Of a stretch of 64,000 nt of DNA, positions 1 through 7,710 are shown piece by piece; position 1 is the stretch's first letter, and every line of letters begins with the position of its first letter. The notes beneath the pieces were generated by a model. That model searched no databases. It saw nothing but the letters and a program-made list of their open reading frames with translations, and had not been told where the DNA came from. The position numbers and the translations under genes are program-made. Source of the DNA: Robiginitalea sediminis (GTDB taxonomy: Bacteria > Bacteroidota > Bacteroidia > Flavobacteriales > Flavobacteriaceae); assembly GCF_002198115.1 (NCBI RefSeq), contig NZ_NGNR01000003.1:508617-572616 (forward strand). Reading direction: 5' to 3'.

Positions 1-1158
1 GATGTCCCAATCCTGTCCGTAGTCCCCAGGGGCGTTGATCATGACAAACCAGTTTTCGCATCCGGCAGGAGCATCGGCTGGCCGCTCCTTACTGGTGATG
101 TTGATGTAGACCGTGGGGTCCGCAGACAGCCCCCTGGCTTCGAAGATTTGCCTGAATTCCTCCGGGTAGTCTTCACTGAAGAAAATGTTGTGCAGGTCCA
201 GCTGCGGAAATACCTTTCGTATGCCCCAGTAAAAGATCAGTGCAGAGCTGGATCGCTCTTGGGAGAGGGTGCGTTCCGGAGCTGGGTGGTCCGGCAGGAG
301 GTTGCGGTAGGTAGGATAGATGTCCATATTGGATACCACCAGGTCTGCCGGTATTTCAACCCCGCCTGCCCGAATCCCGCAGGCGCGTTTTCCTTTGGTC
401 AGGATTTGGTTTACCGGGGTGTTGAAATGGAAGGTGACCCCCTGCTCGCAGGCCAGCTGGTATAGGCTGTCAGGAATCTGGTGCATCCCCTCCCGGGGGA
501 AGTAAGTGCCCAGGCCCATCTCCAGGTGGGGAATCATAGACATGATGCCAGGAGCCTGATAGGGGTTGGAGCCATTGTAGGTGGCATAGCGGTTGAAAAG
601 CTGTACGAGTTTTGGGCTTTGGAAGTAGGCGCGGTTAACCCCATCGAGGGTGTTAAAAATACCGAGCCCTCCGATACCCGCCAATGCCTTGAGGGTACTG
701 CCTTTCAGGTAGGTCTTGGGTTTATGCAGGGATTGTTCCAGGAAAACAGAGCGGGTCAGTTCGAATTTCCTCCGGTTTTTTTCCAGGTAAGCGGCAATGC
801 GGTCCTCGTCATCCCCGAAAATACAAGCCGCCTCCCTGGCAAAGGAGGCCAGAGGGGCCGGTGCCTGAAACCGGGTACCGTCTTCCCAGAAGTAGTGGCA
901 GAGCGTGTCCTTGCGGATATAGGGAAAATGGTCTTTCGGACTTTTACCGCAAAGCTCGAAAAGCTCTTCCACCAACCCCGGCATGGTAAAGAGGGAAGGC
1001 CCCAGGTCGAACCGGTACCCCTGGTATTGTTCGGAGTGCATTTTGCCGCCGGGGTAGGGGTTGGCTTCAAAGACATCCACCTGATATCCCTTACGACGCA
1101 GCCGAATAGCCGATGCCAGGCCAGCAATGCCGGAACCTACCACACATGCCTTAGCCAT
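1..1158 (-). CDS. CrtI-family carotenoid desaturase (CrtD-like), 3' end outside window
   Basis: FAD-dependent desaturase of the CrtI family, expected to introduce double bases into a carotenoid chain at the membrane. The 386 codons visible start with MAKACVVGSGIAGLASA, a Rossmann dinucleotide-binding motif, and later carry PGGKMHS and FDLGPSLFTMP, typical of this family. Members are usually about 490 residues, so roughly 100 C-terminal residues lie beyond the left edge. It starts 6 bases after the crtZ stop and is the last visible gene of the carotenoid operon. A true phytoene desaturase (crtI) is already present upstream, so this copy more likely acts later, for example as a hydroxycarotenoid 3,4-desaturase (CrtD) toward myxol- or saproxanthin-type pigments. 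The exact substrate is inference. Confidence 0.88.
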   Translation of the reverse strand, partial: MAKACVVGSGIAGLASAIRLRRKGYQVDVFEANPYPGGKMHSEQYQGYRFDLGPSLFTMPGLVEELFELCGKSPKDHFPYIRKDTLCHYFWEDGTRFQAPAPLASFAREAACIFGDDEDRIAAYLEKNRRKFELTRSVFLEQSLHKPKTYLKGSTLKALAGIGGLGIFNTLDGVNRAYFQSPKLVQLFNRYATYNGSNPYQAPGIMSMIPHLEMGLGTYFPREGMHQIPDSLYQLACEQGVTFHFNTPVNQILTKGKRACGIRAGGVEIPADLVVSNMDIYPTYRNLLPDHPAPERTLSQERSSSALIFYWGIRKVFPQLDLHNIFFSEDYPEEFRQIFEARGLSADPTVYINITSKERPADAPAGCENWFVMINAPGDYGQDWDI

Positions 1159-1164
1159 AGGCTG

Positions 1165-1620
1165 TTATTTCTTGAAATATTTGAAGGGTACGAATAGCAT
1201 TCCAAAGCATTCCCCATCCTCTTTGCCGAGGTGCTTGTGGTGGATTTTGTGGGCACGGCGGATGCCCCGGGCATACCAATTGTTGGCATTGCGGAACAGC
1301 TTGAATCGCTGGTGTATAAAAATGTCGTGTACCAGGAAATACGCTATCCCATAAGCCAGGATGCCCAAACCTATGGGCCATCCCTGCCAGAAGGAGGTGT
1401 TGACTGCCGTGGCGATGAAACTCATGGAAACCACGGCATAGAAAATAAAGAAGGCATCGTTGCGCTCAAACCAGGAATCGTGGTCCTTGCGGTGGTGGTC
1501 TTTATGCAGGACCCACAGGAAACCGTGCATGATGAACTTGTGGGTAAACCATGCCATAAACTCCATAAAGCAAAAGGTTGCCAGGAAGATTCCGATCCAG
1601 AACAGGGTATGCATACTCAT
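1165..1620 (-). CDS. crtZ: beta-carotene hydroxylase CrtZ
   Basis: Non-heme di-iron membrane hydroxylase that adds 3-hydroxyl groups to beta-ionone rings, converting beta-carotene to zeaxanthin. The 151-residue protein has the histidine clusters of the fatty-acid-hydroxylase superfamily: HKFIMH at 27-32, HKDHH at 39-43, HDIFIH near 97-102 and HKIHHKH near 124-130. Hydrophobic stretches separate these clusters. Length fits bacterial CrtZ. Its start overlaps the crtB stop by 4 bases (ATGA), so the two are translationally coupled within the carotenoid operon. Confidence 0.94.
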   Translation of the reverse strand: MSMHTLFWIGIFLATFCFMEFMAWFTHKFIMHGFLWVLHKDHHRKDHDSWFERNDAFFIFYAVVSMSFIATAVNTSFWQGWPIGLGILAYGIAYFLVHDIFIHQRFKLFRNANNWYARGIRRAHKIHHKHLGKEDGECFGMLFVPFKYFKK

Positions 1621-2456
1621 ACTAAATTTAAACGATATTTTACATAGGAACGCGCCAGCAGCCCCACTTTCTGATAATTGGGAACCCGGATCCGCGTGTG
1701 GCGGATTTCCATGGATGGGGTGCGCTGGAGCTTCTTCAGAAGTTTGTGGTAGTAGCGGTAGGCCATGTAAACCCCAAACTTGGATTCGGCCGGGAGTTTA
1801 AGGATGCCGGCATAGCCTTTGGCAAAATCTGCCTCGATTTCCGCTACAATCCGATCCTTGGAGGCTTCGTCCAGTTCCAGCAGGTTGGTGTTGGGGAAAT
1901 AGGTGCGTTCCAGCCCGTCGAAATCCGCTCTCAGGTCGCGGAGGAAGTTGACCTTCTGGAAGGCCGAGCCCAGCGCCATGGCGGAATCCTTGAGTTCCTC
2001 ATAGCGGACCTGGTCCCCCTTTACAAAGACACACAGGCACATCAGGCCCACAACGTCGGCAGACCCGTAGATGTATTCCTTATACTCCTCCTCGGACCGG
2101 TAGACCTTTTTGTGCAGGTCCATCCGCATACTCTTCATAAAGGCATCCACCAGGTGCCTGTGGATGCTATAGCGGTGGTAGGTGGCCTGGAAGGCATTCA
2201 GGATGGGGTTCAGGCTAATCTCAGATTTCAGGGCGTGTTCCAGGTCGTCTTCGAACCGCTCCAGTAAGTCAGCCTTATCGAATTCGTGAAAGGAGTCCAC
2301 GATTTCGTCTGCGAAACGCACAAAGCCGTAAATGTTGTAAATGTCCTGGCGGATACTGGGAGCCAGCATGCGGGTGGCAAGGGAAAACGATGTGCTGTAC
2401 CGCCGGGTTACGACCTGGCTGCAGCGTTGGGAGACGGTATCGAAGAGAGCTTTCAT
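1617..2456 (-). CDS. crtB: phytoene synthase CrtB
   Basis: Condenses two geranylgeranyl diphosphates into phytoene, the first committed step of carotenoid synthesis. The 279-residue protein has both aspartate-rich substrate-Mg2+ motifs of the squalene/phytoene synthase family: DEIVD at 50-54 and DLRAD at 174-178, the latter within the conserved NFLRD stretch. Length and motif spacing are normal. It overlaps crtI upstream and crtZ downstream by 4 bases each, as expected of a tightly coupled operon. Confidence 0.96.
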   Translation of the reverse strand: MKALFDTVSQRCSQVVTRRYSTSFSLATRMLAPSIRQDIYNIYGFVRFADEIVDSFHEFDKADLLERFEDDLEHALKSEISLNPILNAFQATYHRYSIHRHLVDAFMKSMRMDLHKKVYRSEEEYKEYIYGSADVVGLMCLCVFVKGDQVRYEELKDSAMALGSAFQKVNFLRDLRADFDGLERTYFPNTNLLELDEASKDRIVAEIEADFAKGYAGILKLPAESKFGVYMAYRYYHKLLKKLQRTPSMEIRHTRIRVPNYQKVGLLARSYVKYRLNLV

Positions 2457-3928
2457 ACGGTGCTGGGTTGCGGGGTTTGCTTCACGATGAGTTCGGAGAC
2501 CAGTTTCCCGGAGATCAGGGAGGGGGGTACCCCCGGGCCGGGAACTGTGAGCTGGCCCGTAAAATAGAGGTCCTGCACTTTTTTGCTCTGCAGGCCGGGC
2601 CTCAGAAATGCGGTTTGCCTCAGGGTATTGGCCATTCCATAGGCATTCCCCTTATAAGAATTATAGCGCTCCATAAAATCGGAGACACAAAAACTTTCCT
2701 TGAACAGGATGCTCGAGCGCACCTTTTCTCCCGTGCGGGCCTCAAAGCGGTCCATGATGCGCTGGAAATAGGTTTCCCGCAGCTCCGGGCTGTCCTCCAG
2801 GCCCGGGGCCAGGGGAATCAGGAAAAATCCGGCTTCCTTGCCTTCAGGGGCCATCAACGGATCGGTTACCGAGGGGAAGTTGGCATAAAACAGAGGGGCC
2901 TCGGGCCACTTGGGAGTATCGTAGATTTCCCGTGCGTGTTGCCCGAAATCGGTATCGAAAAACAGGTTGTGGTGTTTTACACCGCCTATTTTCTGGTCGA
3001 ATCCCACATAGAATAAGAGGGAGGAGGGAGCAAACGTGCGTTTATCCCAATACGATTCGGAATACTGTCGGTATTCTGGTGGCAAAAGGGTCTCCGTGTG
3101 GTGGTAATCCGCCCCACTCAGGACGACATCTGCCTCGAAGAATCCCTGATGCGTATAAACCCCGGTCGCGCGCCCATCGGCTACGGCAATCTGCTGTACG
3201 GGGGTATTCATTTCAAACCGGACGCCGAGGGATTTGGCCAGGGAGACCATGGCCTCCACAATCCGGTACATCCCCCCGCGGGGGTGCCAGGTGCCCAGGG
3301 CAAAATCCGCATGGTTCATAAAACTGTAAAACGACGGGGTGTCCGACGGCTTGGCCCCCAGGAAGAGGACCGGAAACTCGAGGATAGAAACCAGTTTCGG
3401 GTTTTTAAAATCCCGTCGCACATCCCGGCTGATGGTGCTGAAAAAGCGGCCTACCCGCTGGACGGTATCGAGGCTAACCAGTTCCAGGGGCGATTGCCCT
3501 GGTTTGTAGACCATCTTGTTGATGGCGATATCGTAATGGTCGGCAGCCCGTTCCATGAACCGCTTCAGCGGCTGGGAACTCCCGGGTTCTATGCGTTCGA
3601 ACTCGGCCTGGATCTTCTCCATGCTATCCCCGATGGTCACCACCTCGTCTTCGAAGATGATCTGGTAACCGGGGTCCAGGCGGTCCAGGGTATAATAGTC
3701 TGACACCTGTTTGCCGAAATCCTCAAAAAAGCGTTGAAAAATATCGGGCATCCAGTACCAGCTGGGTCCCATATCGAAGGTAAACCCATCGCGTACCAGT
3801 TGGGAGGCCCTGCCCCCAGGCTGTTCGTTTTTCTCCAGGACAGTAACCTGGTGGCCTTCCCGGGCCAGGTAACAGGCCGCTGAAAGGCCGGAAAACCCGG
3901 ATCCGATAATCGCAACGCGCTTCTCCAT
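2453..3928 (-). CDS. crtI: phytoene desaturase CrtI
   Basis: FAD-dependent desaturase converting phytoene to lycopene by successive dehydrogenations. The 491-residue protein opens with the dinucleotide-binding fold (IIGSGFSGLSAA at 7-18), followed by PGGRAS and FDMGPSWYWMP. It ends with the family signature around TGQLTVPGPGVPPSLISG near residue 460. Length is typical for CrtI. It lies 17 bases downstream of the MerR-type regulator gene and overlaps crtB by 4 bases, so it heads the biosynthetic part of the operon. Confidence 0.96.
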   Translation of the reverse strand: MEKRVAIIGSGFSGLSAACYLAREGHQVTVLEKNEQPGGRASQLVRDGFTFDMGPSWYWMPDIFQRFFEDFGKQVSDYYTLDRLDPGYQIIFEDEVVTIGDSMEKIQAEFERIEPGSSQPLKRFMERAADHYDIAINKMVYKPGQSPLELVSLDTVQRVGRFFSTISRDVRRDFKNPKLVSILEFPVLFLGAKPSDTPSFYSFMNHADFALGTWHPRGGMYRIVEAMVSLAKSLGVRFEMNTPVQQIAVADGRATGVYTHQGFFEADVVLSGADYHHTETLLPPEYRQYSESYWDKRTFAPSSLLFYVGFDQKIGGVKHHNLFFDTDFGQHAREIYDTPKWPEAPLFYANFPSVTDPLMAPEGKEAGFFLIPLAPGLEDSPELRETYFQRIMDRFEARTGEKVRSSILFKESFCVSDFMERYNSYKGNAYGMANTLRQTAFLRPGLQSKKVQDLYFTGQLTVPGPGVPPSLISGKLVSELIVKQTPQPSTV

Positions 3929-3945
3929 GGGACTTAAATTAAGGC

Positions 3946-4845
3946 TTAAACTTCATCCAGCAAGTGCTCGATGGAATTAAATGCTCGGAAATGCTCAGGC
4001 AGGTCCTTTTCCAGTAACTGTTCGGCTTGTCTGCCGAGAATCCACAGGTGGGCCGGGGAATCGGTCATCAGGTGCTCCCGGAAGTCGTCCAGGTAACTTT
4101 GCAGGCCGTCGGCTGTTGGGGAAACCGTAAAATAAGATATAAAATACGGCTCGTCGTAGTAATTCTTCAGGTCCGGCAGATTCTCCAGAGGGATGGTCTG
4201 CCCCAGGTAAATGGTCCGGTACCCGCGCAGGACCAGCTCGTAATTGACAAAGAGCAGGCCAATCTCGTGGATTTCATTCTCGGGGAGGTAGAGTACAAAG
4301 ACCTTGTCTGTTTTGGTGGGCTCAATAGTCTGAAGCTTCTCCGTACAGGTGTAGATTTTTTGTTTAATCAGGTGGGTAATGAAATGCTCGTGTGCAGGAC
4401 CGATCGTATCGGTTTGCCAGAGCAGGCCCAACTCATGCAGTAGCGGGATAAAGACATCCCAGAAAATCTCCCGGAAGGACCTTTCGGACAAAAGCCCGGC
4501 GAAGGTTTTCTGGAAGAGGCCCTGATCAAAATTGATCATGGCGAGCTTCAGGGCATTTATCGCATGGCTTTTCACCGTACTCTGAGCTACAATTTCCCTG
4601 ACGTGAACCGGGATCTCGCCTTCCGGAATTTCTGCAATCTTGGAAATCTTATACCCGTTGTTGTACAACAGGGTAATGTTTAACAGTTTCTGGAGGCTTT
4701 TGAGGCTGTAGGTCCGGATATTGGTGGCTGTACGCTCGGGTTCCAGCAGGTTGTATCGCTTTTCCCAAATCCGTATGGTATGGGCCTTGATACCGGTCAG
4801 GTTTTCAAGGTCTCGGATACCAAAGGATTTTTTAACACTGTTCAT
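3946..4845 (-). CDS. MerR-family regulator with cobalamin-binding domain (CarH-like)
   Basis: Transcriptional regulator of 299 residues. Residues 8-75 form a MerR winged helix (GIRDLENLTG, then IRIWEKRYNLLEP). The C-terminal part matches the B12-binding module of CarH/CarA photoreceptors: the W-x9-EH motif is W143 to E153-H154, and the ExHxxG axial-ligand motif is E191, H193, G196. Known CarH proteins repress carotenoid genes in the dark as adenosylcobalamin-bound tetramers and release DNA in light. Position 17 bases upstream of crtI as first gene of the operon fits the same role plus autoregulation. Light response itself is inferred from the family. Confidence 0.9.
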   Translation of the reverse strand: MNSVKKSFGIRDLENLTGIKAHTIRIWEKRYNLLEPERTATNIRTYSLKSLQKLLNITLLYNNGYKISKIAEIPEGEIPVHVREIVAQSTVKSHAINALKLAMINFDQGLFQKTFAGLLSERSFREIFWDVFIPLLHELGLLWQTDTIGPAHEHFITHLIKQKIYTCTEKLQTIEPTKTDKVFVLYLPENEIHEIGLLFVNYELVLRGYRTIYLGQTIPLENLPDLKNYYDEPYFISYFTVSPTADGLQSYLDDFREHLMTDSPAHLWILGRQAEQLLEKDLPEHFRAFNSIEHLLDEV

Positions 4846-4866
4846 TTTTTCAGCTCAAATATTAAA

Positions 4867-4874
4867 CAAAAGTA
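4867..4874 (-). promoter_or_regulatory. -7 element of the carotenoid operon
   Basis: On the minus strand this reads TACTTTTG, a full match to the Bacteroidota -7 consensus TAnnTTTG, 22 bases upstream of the MerR-type gene. I see no convincing TTG at the usual -33 distance. The AT-rich surroundings could hold the regulator's own operator. Confidence 0.55.
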
Positions 4875-5000
4875 TCAAAAATATGGGAACACTACCTTTA
4901 GGAATCGTTAAAATTCTGTGGGAACTGCTTTAAAATCCGCAGGTCCCTTCATAAAGTGCTGCAAAACGCCGGCTTGATCCGCCGGTTGCGTGGGAATTTG

Positions 5001-6251
5001 CTAAAAACGCCGGTCCGGGTGGAAGGCGTCCAAAGCCATGGACGCAGGTTTCTCCGAAATGATTTCTGAGATAAGCTTCCCTGTAATAGGCCCCAGGCTC
5101 CAACCCATCATGGCATGTCCGGTGGCCAGGGTGAGGTTTTCCCATTTAGCAGGACGGCCGATGTAGGGCAACCCGTCCGGACTTACAGGCCTGAGCCCGC
5201 ATTTAGCCGCGGCCAAATCCGGTTCGGTGACCTTGAAATCCTCATAATACGTCTCAGCTGCCCTGGCGATAGCCCTCACCCGGTTCTCCCGGATTTGGTG
5301 ATTAATTCCGGAGAGTTCCATGGTCCCGGCCAGACGGGTGAACCCTTCCATGGGGGTGACAGCCACCTTGGTTTCCATCAATACAGCCGGCAGGCGTACA
5401 GGTGTCTGGCCCTTAATATCTATGCGATACCCCTTTCCGGCCTGCAGGGAAAGGCGAAGCCCGAGTCTTTTGGCGAGTAGCGGGCTCCAGGAGCCGGAAG
5501 CCAATACCACTTCGTCTGCGAAGACCTCGCCTTCGGGTGTCTGCACACTGCGGATATGTCCTCCCGCCGTCTTAAAGCCAGTGGCTTCGGTATTAACCCG
5601 GATCGCAACACCCTTTTCTTCCAGAGATTTGCGCAACAGGGGCATAAGCTGGGTAGGGGTTGTATGGGCGTCGCAATGGTAATGGAATGCCCCTTCAATC
5701 TCCGGGCGCAAACCCGGCTGAAGGGAGTCGAGGGCTGTCCGGGATAATTCCTCTGCTTCCAGGCCCAGGTCCCGGGCCCAGGCCATGACTTCTGATTCGG
5801 CGCGTCTGGCTGCATCTGTTCTGAAGATCATCAGCAGGCCGTTTTTTTCCAGTTGGAACGGCCCCAGGTCTCCACTGGAATGCATTTCCTCGTACAGGGC
5901 CTTGCTCAGCAGGTTGATCTCGGCGATGACCGGCAGGGCGCGGGCCACCTTCGAAGCCGTGGAGGAGCGGTGGAAGTACCAGGCCCAGCGTAAAAAATCG
6001 GCATTGAGCCTCGGTTTAAGGTAGAAAGGGCTGCTGCTGTTGAACATCCACTTCAGCCCCTTGGCCATGACTCCTGGGGCCGCCAGGGGAACGATATGGC
6101 TTGGGGTTAGGTACCCGGCATTCACGTAGGAGGCCCCGCCATCCATAGAGGAGCGGTCCAGAACGGTTACCTGGTGTCCTTCTTTTTTCAGGTAATAGGC
6201 CGAGCAGAGCCCCATGATGCCCCCTCCGATTACAACTACATGTTTTGCCAT
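5001..6251 (-). CDS. FAD-dependent D-amino-acid dehydrogenase (DadA-like)
   Basis: Flavoprotein of the DAO/DadA superfamily, probably oxidising a D-amino acid or a cyclic imino acid and passing electrons to the respiratory chain. The start at 6251 (MAKHVVVIGGGIMGLCSAYYL) puts the dinucleotide-binding motif GGGIMG at the extreme N-terminus, as usual. Upstream in-frame Met codons would add residues without homology. The 416-residue length is typical for DadA. The C-terminus has CGLRPVSPDGLPYIG and ATGHAMMGWSLGP, family hallmarks. It stands alone, without the racemase or hydroxyproline genes that sometimes accompany relatives, so the substrate is uncertain. Confidence 0.82.
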   Translation of the reverse strand: MAKHVVVIGGGIMGLCSAYYLKKEGHQVTVLDRSSMDGGASYVNAGYLTPSHIVPLAAPGVMAKGLKWMFNSSSPFYLKPRLNADFLRWAWYFHRSSTASKVARALPVIAEINLLSKALYEEMHSSGDLGPFQLEKNGLLMIFRTDAARRAESEVMAWARDLGLEAEELSRTALDSLQPGLRPEIEGAFHYHCDAHTTPTQLMPLLRKSLEEKGVAIRVNTEATGFKTAGGHIRSVQTPEGEVFADEVVLASGSWSPLLAKRLGLRLSLQAGKGYRIDIKGQTPVRLPAVLMETKVAVTPMEGFTRLAGTMELSGINHQIRENRVRAIARAAETYYEDFKVTEPDLAAAKCGLRPVSPDGLPYIGRPAKWENLTLATGHAMMGWSLGPITGKLISEIISEKPASMALDAFHPDRRF

Positions 6252-6494
6252 AGCCGTTGAATTGGTAGGGCTAATGTACGAATTGCCCGGTTTCATTGGC
6301 CGAAACAGTATGGAATTTGGAAGGGGGTATTTGGGGGCGCATGGGATGTGGGGATTCAGAAAAAGAGGACGAATCACAAAGGGGAATGCCCCAAATCCCC
6401 GGATGCAAGGTACACGCCTTCCCCGCACCTCCATTGCAGCTCTTTTAAATTCTTAGGGGTTTGTTCCCGACACCTATCGGGTTGGCATGTTCAT
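6252..6494. other. intergenic spacer, no gene seen
   Basis: About 240 bases between the DadA-like gene and a hairpin cluster. I see no convincing coding frame. Near 6468-6483 there is an imperfect dyad (CCCGA...TATCGGG) resembling the perfect palindrome at 6507-6524. Confidence 0.5.
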
Positions 6495-6536
6495 CTGGAG
6501 TACCTCCCCCGATAGCTATCGGGGTCGGTGCTCCAG
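6495..6536. repeat. compound palindrome (perfect 18-bp core inside an outer stem)
   Basis: The core at 6507-6524, CCCCGATAGCTATCGGGG, is its own reverse complement. It is enclosed by an outer pair CTGGAG (6495-6500) and CTCCAG (6531-6536). No T-run follows closely on either strand, so this is more like a REP-type palindrome or protein-binding dyad than a simple terminator. Confidence 0.75.
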
Positions 6537-6566
6537 AATGTGCTCCCGCATGAAAATGCAAACCCT

Positions 6567-6598
6567 GCACTGGCTCTGCCAGTGCGGTTTTGTTTTCC
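6567..6598 (+). terminator. hairpin followed by T-rich tract
   Basis: GCACTGGC (6567-6574), loop TCT, GCCAGTGC (6578-6585), then GGTTTTGTTTT. It has rho-independent terminator form on the plus strand, but no plus-strand gene ends nearby. The T-tract forms a larger inverted pair with the A-rich tract at 6634-6650, so the two hairpins may fold together. Confidence 0.45.
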
Positions 6599-6635
6599 CG
6601 GTCCCCTTACAAAAGCTTGCTTTTGACGGGTCCCG

Positions 6636-6674
6636 GAAAAACAAAACCCCGCTCTCATGCGAGAGCGGGGTTTT
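6636..6674 (-). terminator. terminator of tRNA-Leu
   Basis: Perfect stem CCCCGCTCTC (6647-6656) and GAGAGCGGGG (6661-6670) with loop ATGC, extended by A4/T4 pairs. On the minus strand it is followed by TTTTGTTTTT and lies 10 bases beyond the 3' end of tRNA-Leu. The stem is symmetric enough to work in both directions. Confidence 0.8.
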
Positions 6675-6683
6675 CGCTTTAAG

Positions 6684-6766
6684 TGACCACGACTGGAGTC
6701 GAACCAGCACGTCCTGAGGACACTACCCCCTCAAGGTAGCGCGTCTACCAATTCCGCCACGTGGCC
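6684..6766 (-). tRNA. tRNA-Leu (anticodon GAG)
   Basis: 83-nt tRNA on the minus strand. Acceptor arm GGCCACG pairs with CGTGGTC plus discriminator A. The D arm contains GGCGGAATTGGTAGACGCG and the T arm contains GGTTCGACTCC. The anticodon stem CTACC/GGTAG closes a loop TTGAGGG with GAG at 6730-6732 (read on the minus strand). The long variable arm is typical of class II leucine tRNAs. CCA is not encoded. Confidence 0.95.
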
Positions 6767-6781
6767 CTGAAATTAGCGGCA

Positions 6782-6814
6782 CAAATATAACCCCCTTTTT
6801 GTATCCCGCCCAAA
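6782..6814 (-). promoter_or_regulatory. promoter of tRNA-Leu (-33 and -7 elements)
   Basis: On the minus strand a TTTG is followed after 21 bases by TATATTTG (6782-6789), a full match to TAnnTTTG. The -7 element ends 16 bases from the mature tRNA 5' end. This is a clean example of the Bacteroidota primary-sigma promoter and serves as an internal reference for the others here. Confidence 0.78.
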
Positions 6815-6859
6815 CCTTTTCCAAGGTTTTCTGAAAATTCCGTCCAACGGGCATGGAGG

Positions 6860-6903
6860 CTGATCTAAATCAGGGAATTGGGCCTTTTAAAGATGTACCT
6901 TCG
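6860..6903 (+). promoter_or_regulatory. CRP/FNR-like operator plus -7 element for the permease-cbpA-cbpM unit
   Basis: The dyad CTGATCTAAATCAG (6860-6873) has perfect 5-base arms and resembles an FNR box. The -7 element TACCTTCG is at 6896-6903, so the dyad centre lies 29.5 bp upstream of its first base. This is the same geometry as the other operators in the 7-24 kb region. It fixes the permease start at 6922, because the earlier in-frame ATG at 6853 lies upstream of the operator. Confidence 0.72.
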
Positions 6904-6921
6904 GGAAAAGCACATACGCTG

Positions 6922-7683
6922 ATGCTCACTCGGTATCTGCCATGGTTTATTTTGTTGGCGTTGCTGGCTGAAATTCTGGGGACGGTCGGGGGCTTCGGGT
7001 CTTCCGTCTACTTCGTGCCCATGGCCAATTTCTTCATGGATTTCCAGTCCGTGCTGGGGATTACGGCCTTGTACCACCTGGCGAGCAACCTCAGTAAGAT
7101 CGGGTTTTTCCGTAAAGGGATCGATAAATCGCTGATCCTGTACATGGGAATCCCGGCTGTGGTGCTGGTTTCGGCCGGGGCATGGATGAGTCGCTGGATT
7201 GACCCGGAGTCGCTGAGTATGGTCCTGGGGGTCTTCCTGCTGGTGTTCTCCCTGGTATTTCTAATCCGGCGTGACCTTAAGGTGAAGCCCGATGGGAAGA
7301 ATGCCCTGATAGGGGGAGCCCTTTCGGGGTTCCTGGCTGGTATTTTGGGAACCGGAGGGGCGGTACGCGGTGCGGTGATGACTACCTATAACCTGTCCAA
7401 GGAGCGATTCATCGCTACTTCGGCAGTCATCGATCTGGCTGTTGATGTCAGCCGGACCCTGGTTTATGCCAACAACGGGTATATCCACAAACACGATCTG
7501 TACCTGGTGCCCTTTCTGATTGTGGTAAGCGTTGTGGGCACGTATATCGGGAAAAAAATACTGCAGCGGATTACCCAACAGCAGTTCAGGAAGTTTGTGT
7601 TGTTCCTGCTACTGCTCATAGGCCTGGTCACCCTGGTTTACCATGTACCGGGCGTCTTGGGTTGGATTCGGGTAGCAGATTGA
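6922..7683 (+). CDS. TauE/SafE-family membrane permease
   Basis: Predicted inner-membrane protein of 253 residues with about seven or eight hydrophobic segments, matching the TauE/SafE (DUF81) family of sulfite, sulfonate or other anion exporters. The family's duplicated glycine-rich motif is visible as GTVGGFGSSVYFVP near residue 21 and GILGTGGAVRGA near 150. The start at 6922 is chosen because a promoter lies at 6896-6903. It is followed after 27 bases by cbpA, probably in one transcript. The transported substrate cannot be told from sequence. Confidence 0.85.
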   Translation: MLTRYLPWFILLALLAEILGTVGGFGSSVYFVPMANFFMDFQSVLGITALYHLASNLSKIGFFRKGIDKSLILYMGIPAVVLVSAGAWMSRWIDPESLSMVLGVFLLVFSLVFLIRRDLKVKPDGKNALIGGALSGFLAGILGTGGAVRGAVMTTYNLSKERFIATSAVIDLAVDVSRTLVYANNGYIHKHDLYLVPFLIVVSVVGTYIGKKILQRITQQQFRKFVLFLLLLIGLVTLVYHVPGVLGWIRVAD

Positions 7684-7710
7684 GAATCGGTGCATTTATA
7701 TGTTTTTGTG

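Noticed and set aside
481..1197. 238-codon plus-strand frame opposite the CrtD-like gene
   Set aside because: The minus strand encodes an intact CrtI-family desaturase across the same bases, so this is a shadow.
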